In this document: positions 7,505-15,310 of the stretch, piece by piece
Layout of the letters: each line of letters begins with the position of its first letter
Numbering within the stretch: the first letter of the stretch is position 1
NCBI GenBank assembly: GCA_023412475.1
Contig: JAEYNR010000089.1
Span: forward strand, 10,977 to 74,976
Source: Fibrobacterota bacterium
GTDB lineage: Bacteria > Fibrobacterota > Chitinivibrionia > Chitinivibrionales > Chitinispirillaceae
Direction of reading: 5' to 3'
Length of the DNA: 64,000 bases
The notes under the pieces: generated by a model
Seen by the model: the letters and a program-made list of their open reading frames with translations, nothing else
Databases searched by the model: none
Told to the model about the DNA's origin: nothing
Position numbers and translations under genes: made by a program

Positions 7505-8230
7505 ATGAGCAGAAAAACAAATGTATTTATGATTATCACTTTTGTTTCCTTGATACTGCATAGCTGTTCTGAAAATCCAGTAGATGGTGAAGACCAGTCA
7601 AAAGAATTCAATCTGGATGAGAACACTCTTGCTCTCTATCACTTAAATGAAGATAATGATACGATTCTGCTGGATGAAGCCGGCCATTGGAATGGTACAC
7701 TTGATAATAGCGTAAGATCAACAGCTGGTATTGCTGGTAAATGTTTATCACTTTCTACTGGCAAATATTCAACCTTCGGTACGATTATTCCGGATAATAC
7801 CCCAAATGGAACCGTTGAGCTTTATTTTTCCTTTGAACCGGATAGTGCTAATACTGGTAACAATATTTTATTTGGCAATGATGGGGCAAGATGTAATCTA
7901 CTATATAAAGGAGACACATTATATTTTCTGAAAAATCATTCCGATATTACCAAATATGTGAAAGCCTTCGCACCTGTTCAAAAGGGTAAATGGCACCATG
8001 TTGCCGGAACATGGGGAACAAATGGAATGCGCCTGTTTCTTAATGGGGCATGTATCAATTCCAATCAGGATACTTCATCATATCAAATGTCCCCTCGATC
8101 AACACCCGAGAATGTTTTCTTTATCGGGAAAAAATCAAAAGTTGGTTTGAACGAAATAGGTATTGATCAAAGCATGCATTTTAACGGAAAGATCGATGAA
8201 ATTAGAGTTTCGGACATTCAAAGATATTGA
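7505..8230 (+). CDS. Lipoprotein with LamG/ConA-like jelly-roll domain
   Basis: The 241-residue protein begins with a lipoprotein signal ending in the lipobox LHSC, so the lipidated residue is Cys21. The rest resembles a laminin-G-type concanavalin fold: ALYHLNED, a GKCLSLS segment, WHHVAGTWG near 159-167, LFLNG, and a closing GKIDEIRVS motif. Such domains bind carbohydrate or protein ligands and are common in surface and secreted proteins of polysaccharide degraders. Alone it has no catalytic domain, so a binding or surface role is inferred. AGGAGA lies before the ATG. It is isolated, between an Rpn gene and the converging secretion operon. Confidence 0.8.
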   Translation: MSRKTNVFMIITFVSLILHSCSENPVDGEDQSKEFNLDENTLALYHLNEDNDTILLDEAGHWNGTLDNSVRSTAGIAGKCLSLSTGKYSTFGTIIPDNTPNGTVELYFSFEPDSANTGNNILFGNDGARCNLLYKGDTLYFLKNHSDITKYVKAFAPVQKGKWHHVAGTWGTNGMRLFLNGACINSNQDTSSYQMSPRSTPENVFFIGKKSKVGLNEIGIDQSMHFNGKIDEIRVSDIQRY

Positions 8231-8392
8231 TCTGGTTTGGAATCGTGGATATTATGAAAAAAATTGTCATTTCTGTATGAATAATCACATGAAAATGGTT
8301 TTCACTTGTTGAAAAACGATCAATGGGTATATCTGCTCTTTGAGATTTTGGATCAGCATGAGAAGCAGAATGAGCCTGATGAGCTATTGTAA

Positions 8393-8908
8393 CTACCACC
8401 CAAAAGCTGGATCCAATTCCTGAAGAGGGCGTCTGGTTTTTACTACCAGTTTAGCTTCCGATTCATATCCGGAATGGTTTATCAGGGTAAGACTGAATTC
8501 AAGAAAAACAAATGCAGATGTATTCTGGGGATCTTCATTTAAGTCTTTAATTTCGAAATTTTTCACATGAGCTCTTCTGGCAAGAATAGTCAATGGGATT
8601 TTGTTTTTATAAAGTGTATCTTCGGAAAATGAGTACGAGATGGTGTCTTCATCTGTCTCTGCCAGAAGAGTGATCGATTTCTGGTCGTAATGCAATATGG
8701 AGGAAGCTCTGCGAACTGCAGATGTGACCAGATGGATAAGTCTGTCAGTTTCTTTTTGCAAAGATGCATTCTCTGAGTGAACCAGAACGTGTTTGTCCAT
8801 GTATCTCCAGAAGAAATAAACATTTGAGATTACAATTGAAACCAGTACCATCGAGATGACCAGTTCTACCAGTGAATAACCGTTTCGATTCTGATATCTG
8901 GTCACCAT
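8393..8908 (-). CDS. Type II secretion minor pseudopilin, GspJ-like
   Basis: The 171-residue protein has a type IV prepilin leader: a short basic segment ending in Gly10, then YSLVE (mature Glu5) and a hydrophobic helix. After inner-membrane cleavage by a prepilin peptidase it should join a pseudopilus. It is the third of three consecutive minor-pilin-type genes (GspK-like, GspI-like, this one), and its length and place fit GspJ, which forms the tip complex with GspI and GspK. It overlaps the upstream gspI-like gene by seven bases. Assignment to J rather than another minor pseudopilin rests on order and size only. Confidence 0.75.
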   Translation of the reverse strand: MVTRYQNRNGYSLVELVISMVLVSIVISNVYFFWRYMDKHVLVHSENASLQKETDRLIHLVTSAVRRASSILHYDQKSITLLAETDEDTISYSFSEDTLYKNKIPLTILARRAHVKNFEIKDLNEDPQNTSAFVFLEFSLTLINHSGYESEAKLVVKTRRPLQELDPAFGW

Positions 8909-9312
8909 GAATAACCCTGCAGCGTTCTGAACCGGTATGTTTGCTGATTGGTATTTCCGGTTTTTATGTTCAGCTCAATCTCCAGTAGCGATGGCTTCTC
9001 AGCAATTCCGTATACAACAGAATCTGGTAGAAGTACCTTGCGTTCAATCTGGTATTCCCTTGCCCCGGATACCATTACCCATGTGCAATCCTGAATTTCT
9101 TCTGAAAAGGAGACTTTTTGACGGATGAGTTCGAAATGGTTTTCTGCAATTCTGCTCACATTCATTACAACCGATGCGCGGGAGCGTATTTTGTCTGCTG
9201 TACCTATGGCTTTGAGAATTGCTACAGTAATACAACTGAAGATAAACAGTGCTACTATCGATTCTAGAATAGTATAACCTGATTGAGATCCTTTAAAAGA
9301 GAGACGCTTCAT
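8902..9312 (-). CDS. Type II secretion minor pseudopilin, GspI-like
   Basis: This 136-residue protein has a prepilin cleavage site after Gly12 followed by YTILE (Glu5) and the hydrophobic stretch SIVALFIFSCITVAIL. The short globular part is beta-rich. Size and position before the J-like gene fit GspI, the hub of the pseudopilus tip complex. It starts three bases after the stop of the GspK-like gene, so the three are certainly one transcription unit. Confidence 0.75.
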   Translation of the reverse strand: MKRLSFKGSQSGYTILESIVALFIFSCITVAILKAIGTADKIRSRASVVMNVSRIAENHFELIRQKVSFSEEIQDCTWVMVSGAREYQIERKVLLPDSVVYGIAEKPSLLEIELNIKTGNTNQQTYRFRTLQGYSW

Positions 9313-9315
9313 TTT

Positions 9316-10722
9316 TCAATATTCTTTCCAATCAATAATCGAGGGGAGTCCTGTGAAAAAAGGCATGGGGTAATCGCTTATATTGGCTAATGGGGAGAGC
9401 TCTCCGGGCACTGCTGACTTCTGGATAATATTTCCTCCGGCAGCACTGTCTTTGGGTGCAGTGCTTATAGGTGCAAGCTGACCCGGATCATCGCAATCTA
9501 TCACTTTTAAAGCACTGATCAACCCCTGCATACGTCCTCTGTGACAAACAGTGTTTCTTGCCCAGAGTATCCCTTTAATTACTGTATTGTGTTCAGTCTT
9601 GATACTTCCTGGAGTTCGTAAAGCCATGCAGGTTGCATCAACATTGGCATTATCTGCAATGATTATTGAATATTGGAGTGAGTCGCTGCCAGAAGAAGAG
9701 ATTGCAGATGACTTGCCACAAACAACTATTGTGCTTTTATCTTTTACAGTCGCGTTTCCATAGATGGAGATACTGTGACAGGCAAGGGCATCTCCATTAT
9801 AACTGGCGTAATCCCCAATAAAGATGCGGCTGTTTGAAAAAAGGCTTACATTCCTTAATTGACACTGGTCGAAAAGCTTTATCTCTCCTCCGGCAATTAA
9901 AGATAGCCCATCCAGAAGGACCTCACCGGTAATCTGAATATCACCTAAAACTGAAATGGTTTGATCTCCTTTTAACGAAAGCTCAAAATGAGAGCCATCG
10001 ATGAGCAGATGTCCATTAATGGTATCGGTGATTTTATCCATTTCCCGCTGAGACTGGATTGTCAGAGGTTGGTCAAACATAATAGAATCATCGACCAGCA
10101 GTTTTTCCTGATAATCTGAAAGCATTCTGGAGAGAAGTGATGTAGTAGAATCAGATGGGGGAGTTGGCAGTAGTGCAATTTCACCATCAGGCATATTTCC
10201 TTCCCATGGTGAATTTTCATAATAAAGCAGTACTGTGTCAGGCAGAGCTGGAATTTTGCTTCCCAGTTTTGCAGTAACCACCCGTTGTGCTTTGTTGAAT
10301 TTTCCAACAGAGTTAAGTATAAAAAAAGAACCCTGGGTGAGCATAGACACTTCACATGTGCCAAAGGAGTCGTTGGAAAAGATGGCAATTGGTTCAGGAT
10401 CTGGACCGAAAAGATTATCTGTTGTATCGGTTATCTCGATAAGGTCACTGCCGAAGAGTGAATCGAGAGTTGAGATGGTTTCAAGAGTATCGATAATATC
10501 ATTTTTTGAGGTGTCGGTCATCTTGAAGTGAGCTTTGTAAATACCAGACCGGGCATTAAGCAGAGCCTGTACAGAAGAAGGGGATCTGAGGACGGGCCTT
10601 GCCAGAGAAGTCTGATTGAGAAGATAAGTTAAAACAGTGATCATGGCGACTGTTGAAAAAAACAGTACGACCGGCAGGGCACTCCCTCTGATATTTTCAA
10701 TTTTCTTCAACCGCAAGCTCAT
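9316..10722 (-). CDS. GspK/PilX-like minor pilin with beta-solenoid head
   Basis: The protein (468 residues from the chosen start) opens with a basic segment and RGSALPVVLFFSTVAMITVLT, which looks like the GspK leader: a Gly cleavage site and a hydrophobic helix with no Glu5. After it the sequence does not look like GspK. From about residue 220 to 385 it has short repeating strands (GHLLIDG, ISVLGDIQITGEVLLDGLS, GEIKLFDQ, RIFIGDYAS, SISIYGNATVKD) typical of a polymer-forming or beta-solenoid fold. I infer a pseudopilus-tip protein with a solenoid head. The ATG at 10722 follows AGGGA and overlaps the upstream gene by 26 bases; a longer in-frame start at 10761 would overlap it more. Relation to true GspK is uncertain. 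Confidence 0.65.
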   Translation of the reverse strand: MSLRLKKIENIRGSALPVVLFFSTVAMITVLTYLLNQTSLARPVLRSPSSVQALLNARSGIYKAHFKMTDTSKNDIIDTLETISTLDSLFGSDLIEITDTTDNLFGPDPEPIAIFSNDSFGTCEVSMLTQGSFFILNSVGKFNKAQRVVTAKLGSKIPALPDTVLLYYENSPWEGNMPDGEIALLPTPPSDSTTSLLSRMLSDYQEKLLVDDSIMFDQPLTIQSQREMDKITDTINGHLLIDGSHFELSLKGDQTISVLGDIQITGEVLLDGLSLIAGGEIKLFDQCQLRNVSLFSNSRIFIGDYASYNGDALACHSISIYGNATVKDKSTIVVCGKSSAISSSGSDSLQYSIIIADNANVDATCMALRTPGSIKTEHNTVIKGILWARNTVCHRGRMQGLISALKVIDCDDPGQLAPISTAPKDSAAGGNIIQKSAVPGELSPLANISDYPMPFFTGLPSIIDWKEY

Positions 10723-11185
10723 AGGTTCCCTTGCGATCACGAAGTACAACCTTATCTGCATTTATTGAGACTATCTGCTGATCCAGCACTGTTTCACCGG
10801 TTCCTCTTATATAGGTTTGTCCCCGTCCATCTTCGATTATTGCAAGGCTTTTTTCTTTTAATAATACACCTTTTAATAGAAGTTCAGGCCTGCTGGGAGT
10901 GATCTTCTGCGAGACTTCTTTTGTTCGGGCATGGGTACGCGCGGCTCCCTGTTTGCGAAACGGGCTCTCGAATCCGCTGGTATAGGTGAAAAAGTCGTGA
11001 TTCATTGACAGGGACAGAACATCATTTATACTGGCTATACTATTATCAATTATTGATTTGCTGGTTTGTTTTCTATAGGTATTCTGAATCAGAAGCTCTG
11101 GTATTTCCATGAAAAGAAATATCCCTGCTGATAGGCATACAACCGATACCAGTATTAACATAGTGCTGTTTGAATTGCTCTTCAT
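10697..11185 (-). CDS. PilP/GspC-like inner-membrane protein
   Basis: The 162-residue protein has one N-terminal membrane helix (about residues 8-27), a linker, and a C-terminal beta domain (LLKGVLLKEKSLAIIEDG...TVLDQQIVSINADKVVLR) like the homology region of GspC and PilP. That domain links the inner-membrane platform to the N-domains of the secretin. It overlaps the PilO-like gene by four bases and the GspK-like gene by 26 bases. GspC-type anchoring by a membrane helix, rather than a PilP lipoprotein anchor, points to the type II side of this mixed system. Confidence 0.7.
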   Translation of the reverse strand: MKSNSNSTMLILVSVVCLSAGIFLFMEIPELLIQNTYRKQTSKSIIDNSIASINDVLSLSMNHDFFTYTSGFESPFRKQGAARTHARTKEVSQKITPSRPELLLKGVLLKEKSLAIIEDGRGQTYIRGTGETVLDQQIVSINADKVVLRDRKGTYELAVEEN

Positions 11186-11739
11186 AATTTACCTGTAATA
11201 GGAATAAGGCAGGTGACCAATATTTTCCCATTTATAGATGATTCAGAAAGTGCTTCCAATGCCAGTCGGTCAACTCTGAACATGTGAGGAAGTTTTTCCA
11301 GTGATGAAAGAAACTGTCCCAAAGCATGGTAAGTTGTGGTGACTTCCAGTAAGACCGGGAAGAATTGAAAGTCTTCATTTCTGGTCTCCGCCTGGGGCTG
11401 CATTTTAACGAAACGGATATCGGATGCACTGGCCTTGCTTATCAGAAGTTCGAGAAATGACGATAAATCACGTGAATCATTGGATGTTCCGGCTATTGTA
11501 TCCACCCGGTTTTGCATAAGTCTGGTTTTTTCCATGATTTCATTCTTAATCGTCTGATAACCGTTTTCCGATGAAATCATGTTGAGATAGTCTTTTAATT
11601 CAAGATTACCTGCTTTTAGTTCAAGGTATGTAGGAATTATCAGATGTCGAAAGGCTACTGCGGTTATGAAAACAGCAATACTGAGAACTAGCAGCGGAAT
11701 TGCCTCTCTTTTCAGTTTTTTGATAATGTCAGAATGCAT
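11182..11739 (-). CDS. PilO/GspM-like platform protein
   Basis: The protein has 185 residues: a short cytoplasmic start, one membrane helix at about 15-35, a coiled region at 38-80 and a ferredoxin-like C-terminal half with SFLELLISKASASDI and QFLSSLEKLPHMFRVDRLAL, as in PilO. PilO and GspM dimerise with PilN/GspL in the periplasm and set the position of the secretin. It overlaps the GspL-like gene upstream by 28 bases and the PilP-like gene downstream by four bases. The PilO name fits the sequence best; the operon as a whole mixes both systems. Confidence 0.72.
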   Translation of the reverse strand: MHSDIIKKLKREAIPLLVLSIAVFITAVAFRHLIIPTYLELKAGNLELKDYLNMISSENGYQTIKNEIMEKTRLMQNRVDTIAGTSNDSRDLSSFLELLISKASASDIRFVKMQPQAETRNEDFQFFPVLLEVTTTYHALGQFLSSLEKLPHMFRVDRLALEALSESSINGKILVTCLIPITGKL

Positions 11740-12932
11740 AATATTTTAAACCGGCAATAATCTTTCTGTTTGCTATCTCTTTCCATTGATGATAATGAAA
11801 TCTGAGAGAGCAATTTTGATGAATTGAGTTTTTTTATCAGTTCAGTTACAGTGCTTTCATTGTCAGCCCAACCACTGAGGGCAATTTTTACTTTCTCTTC
11901 ACCTGCAACAGGTTCTGAACCCAGACGTTCGAAATATAGCCGTGGCGGTTTCTCCTGGCCTAATTGGTGAAGAAAACGGCTCCAGCAGGTTACATTTGAA
12001 GAGAGGTTTATTATTCGTTTTAACTTGGTAGCCAGGGTTTCCCCCTGAGAAAACAGATCTCTTATTTCCTTGTTATCTGTCAGAATACGGTTATACTCGG
12101 ATTTACAGTCCCGTATTCTGGACTGGTTATGAGTATTCACCAGAAACAATGTTCCGTAAGATATAAGGGAGAGAATTACCAGTGCAACTGAAAAAAAGTA
12201 AACCATAGACCGTTTTTTTCTTGATCTACTGGCTTCAGTAGGCCCGGTAAACCGGTGTGTATCGGTATTAATCGTACAAAATGCTATACCTGCAGCTTTT
12301 AAAGCATTATGATCTTTGATGGATGTTTTTACTTTAAATACAGTATAGTGATCACCGGGTTCAAGTTTCTGATCATCAAAAATATTAACTGTATTGGGAA
12401 AATCTTTTCCCGATTTCAATGTGGCCCAATATTGTTCAAGACGGGCCATACAGCACTGCAGACTGGTTGTCTGAACTATGGGAAACGAAAATATCGAGAT
12501 AAGTTTTCTTTCAATAACTACTGCAATTTTCCAGCAAAGCTCTTCCTGGTAGATAGAGACAAATGATTCTCTGGGGCTTTTCTGCATATACAAGGGGATG
12601 GTGCAGAGGTATAAATCATCAGGATGGGTTCCAAGAAGATTATATTGAAAAGAATCGATATGCAATTGCAGTTGAAATGGTTGAAGGCAAGCCACAAAAG
12701 GGCCCTCATTTTCAGTGGAGATGTATTTCTCACTGTCCAGGTAATCAGCTTTTATCCAATGGCACTCTGTACCCAGATGCACGCCATTGTGAAAAAGAAA
12801 ATGCCTTTTATATGCTTTATTGATATTCCAGGTTTCAGAATTATGCAATTGCCAACCGGAAGTGTCATTTACAATCGTTGATCGTGTGTAACTGCCATCC
12901 TTTGAGGCTATGATCCCAATTAGTTTTTTCAT
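11712..12932 (-). CDS. GspL-like (PilM-PilN fusion-type) platform protein
   Basis: This 406-residue protein has a soluble N-terminal part of about 235 residues, a membrane helix at about 243-266 after the basic SRSRKKRS, and a periplasmic PilN-like end with SEYNRILTDNKEIRDLF coiled coil and a ferredoxin-like domain (IALSGWADNESTVTELIKKL). The N-terminal part is in the position of the actin-like cytoplasmic domain of GspL/PilM but is very divergent: I cannot see the usual nucleotide-binding motifs. Its role would be to connect the ATPase with the platform. It overlaps the secretin gene by four bases. Confidence 0.65.
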   Translation of the reverse strand: MKKLIGIIASKDGSYTRSTIVNDTSGWQLHNSETWNINKAYKRHFLFHNGVHLGTECHWIKADYLDSEKYISTENEGPFVACLQPFQLQLHIDSFQYNLLGTHPDDLYLCTIPLYMQKSPRESFVSIYQEELCWKIAVVIERKLISIFSFPIVQTTSLQCCMARLEQYWATLKSGKDFPNTVNIFDDQKLEPGDHYTVFKVKTSIKDHNALKAAGIAFCTINTDTHRFTGPTEASRSRKKRSMVYFFSVALVILSLISYGTLFLVNTHNQSRIRDCKSEYNRILTDNKEIRDLFSQGETLATKLKRIINLSSNVTCWSRFLHQLGQEKPPRLYFERLGSEPVAGEEKVKIALSGWADNESTVTELIKKLNSSKLLSQISLSSMERDSKQKDYCRFKILCILTLSKN

Positions 12933-15139
12933 TTTTTCAATTGATTATCAGTTGAATCTGGTTTATTCTGTTTAATCTGCTCTATTTCAGTACGATTTTT
13001 TCTCTGTCTTTTTTCTGGATTTGAAAATTCGGTTTTGGATTTCTTTTCTCTCCTGTCAGTTTTGCTTGCAGGTTTATGCACGGAACTGTCAGAAAGTTCG
13101 GGCCTGGGGCTTGAAGCAACAGATACAGATGTATCTTGGGGATGCTTTGCAACTGGCAGTTTTTCTGAAGATGAATCAGGATTTAGCGAGATTGTACTAT
13201 CTCTATCTTCCAATCTTGATTGCCGTTTCTTTTTTATCGAGTAGATTCCCCGTTCTATAAAACTCTTGTCGTTCAGATCATATTTCTCAAGTTCTTTTTC
13301 CAGCACTACACTCTCATTTTCATTTATGATATGTGGAGTGATAAACACTACCAGGTTTGACTTCTGTCTCATTTTTCCGGATTGTCTGAACAGTGCTCCG
13401 ATAATGGGAATACTTCCCAGGAATGGTACTTTATAGCTGTATTCCGATTCCTGATTTTTAATGAGGCCGCCCAGAGCTAGTGTCTGTCCATCGTTAAGTC
13501 TGACAGTAGTGGTAATTGATCTGGTTGAAACATTTGGGTAGCCGTCGTTGTTTGTCTTATCAGAATTGGAGACATTAGGAGTTATTTCTGCAGTTATTTG
13601 ACCACTCTGTGAAATCCAGGGAACAATATCCAGAGTAATACCGAATTTAATTGGCTGGAATCGGGAAGTCTGGTGTTCTCCAACACCTGTAACAATTGTG
13701 AAATATTGGGTTTCACTTACATCGATGGATGCTTTATTCCCGTTAAGTGTCAAAATAGATGGTTGTGCCAGAACTTTTGCCTTGTTCTCAACTTCCATCA
13801 TACGCAGTATTGCAAAGAGATCATCAATATGTTCTATCTTAGGCAGATTTAACTTTTTAAATAATTTAGTGAGATCATTTCCGCTTACCCCCAGCTCAAA
13901 AATCTGAGAAGCGGTTGTGTTGTATTTGTGCTGAGGAAAAGGAGTGATGTTGTAGGAGCTGTCCCGAAGTCCCCTACTTCTTCCTGCCCGGAAAGAGAAT
14001 TCTTTGTCGATATTATCTTTAAATTCAACAATTACTGCATCAATGCGAACCTGTGGGGTAGGGATGTCAATGGTTTTGAGGAACTCTTTTGCTGTAACGA
14101 TATCCTCTGAAGTACCTGAAATAAGAAGAGCATTCTGCTCTTTAATCACCCGTACATTTGTAGGGGGAATGTCCTTAGGCAGAACGGAAGGAAGGTTATC
14201 CGCTTTAATATGTTTAAGATGTATCAGTTCTGACTTGGAAAGGGTTTGTCCTGAAGGGGTGGCGGTGTTTCTGTCACCTATAAGGATAACTTTGTCTTTC
14301 TGTACAAAGGTAAATCTGGTTCCTCCAAGAAGTAGTGCAAGAGCTTCTGTGAGCGGGATATCCTTTAATTTCGCATTTATCTCTGTCTTAATGCTTCCAT
14401 AAGTGATAAGTTCTACATCGCTCTGTTCGGCAATTGCTTTTATTATCTCCTCCAGATCTGCATTGTTTACCTCCAGGGATATCAGACCGTTGTTATATTC
14501 CACAAAGAAATTAGAATTGGAGGAAGGGAAACTGGTTCTACCAGGAAAAGTTGGTTGAGAGCCCGATTTATCCTGAGTGGCGCTTATTATCTGATAAATA
14601 TTTTTTCTTTTAATAACCTTGAATCCATTTCCTTCCAGTAAGACTCTGAGACCGTCATCCAGGTCAACCTGATATAGTTTACCGGTAATGTTACCTTCCA
14701 CCTTTGCATCCGGAACGATACTGATCGCAGTTTTTGAAGAGAGCTCTTTGAGAAATGTTTTTACCTCGATATTCTGAACATCGATAGTTAATTTACCATC
14801 TAAATATCGTATGAGCGATTTTTGTTCTGCGGTGGCTTTCTTGATTTTATAAACCATCCCCTCTTTGACTACTTCAAGACCATTGGATTGGGTAATACTG
14901 TGCAAAGCCTCCATTATTGGTACATCTACCAGATGTAATGTGATTTTTCCTGATACATCATTATCCAGAAGAATGTTTATATCGTATCCTTTAGAGATCA
15001 TTCTGATCACATCACGCAGATCAGTATCTTTTACATCGATTGACATTCTTTGTTCTTCAGGATAATTAGTTGTGTCCTGAGAAAAGACTGCAGGGGAAAA
15101 GCTGATAATGGTAAGAAAAAACAGCGCTATGATGTTCAT
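12929..15139 (-). CDS. Secretin (GspD/PilQ family)
   Basis: The 736-residue protein has a Sec signal peptide (about 1-20) and three consecutive short STN/secretin-N type domains at about 32-98, 108-175 and 217-285, then an N1-like domain at 300-375 (VRVIKEQNALLISGT). The secretin core follows, with VLAQPSILTLNGNKASI and the conserved end VRLNDGQTLALGGLI and VPFLGSIPIIGALF. It forms the outer-membrane ring through which substrate or pilus passes. The last 120 residues are very Lys/Ser/Glu-rich and probably disordered. No AMIN domain is seen, which sets it apart from typical PilQ. It is the first gene of the GspL-PilO-PilP-K-I-J run. Confidence 0.9.
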   Translation of the reverse strand: MNIIALFFLTIISFSPAVFSQDTTNYPEEQRMSIDVKDTDLRDVIRMISKGYDINILLDNDVSGKITLHLVDVPIMEALHSITQSNGLEVVKEGMVYKIKKATAEQKSLIRYLDGKLTIDVQNIEVKTFLKELSSKTAISIVPDAKVEGNITGKLYQVDLDDGLRVLLEGNGFKVIKRKNIYQIISATQDKSGSQPTFPGRTSFPSSNSNFFVEYNNGLISLEVNNADLEEIIKAIAEQSDVELITYGSIKTEINAKLKDIPLTEALALLLGGTRFTFVQKDKVILIGDRNTATPSGQTLSKSELIHLKHIKADNLPSVLPKDIPPTNVRVIKEQNALLISGTSEDIVTAKEFLKTIDIPTPQVRIDAVIVEFKDNIDKEFSFRAGRSRGLRDSSYNITPFPQHKYNTTASQIFELGVSGNDLTKLFKKLNLPKIEHIDDLFAILRMMEVENKAKVLAQPSILTLNGNKASIDVSETQYFTIVTGVGEHQTSRFQPIKFGITLDIVPWISQSGQITAEITPNVSNSDKTNNDGYPNVSTRSITTTVRLNDGQTLALGGLIKNQESEYSYKVPFLGSIPIIGALFRQSGKMRQKSNLVVFITPHIINENESVVLEKELEKYDLNDKSFIERGIYSIKKKRQSRLEDRDSTISLNPDSSSEKLPVAKHPQDTSVSVASSPRPELSDSSVHKPASKTDRREKKSKTEFSNPEKRQRKNRTEIEQIKQNKPDSTDNQLKK

Positions 15140-15310
15140 GGAGGCACCTATATGAGATTTACAAATTGAAAAATGTTTAGCCAGAAGCAGGCACTTCTTA
15201 TGGAGCGGCTTGTTTCGCCTTCTTTATCACTTTTGAGAAACGTGCTGCCTGCTAATCTAAAATGAAAAGTGTTATTTATCACCAAAGAATTGATCGGTTC
15301 AGGATTAATT

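Noticed and set aside
14004..14402. A 132-codon plus-strand frame antisense to the secretin gene
   Set aside because: It is a shadow of a well-supported coding region with no homology of its own.
15186..15253. AGCAGGCA/TGCCTGCT inverted repeat between the secretin and ATPase genes
   Set aside because: Eight-base arms are separated by 52 bases with no supporting inner stem, so structure is doubtful.
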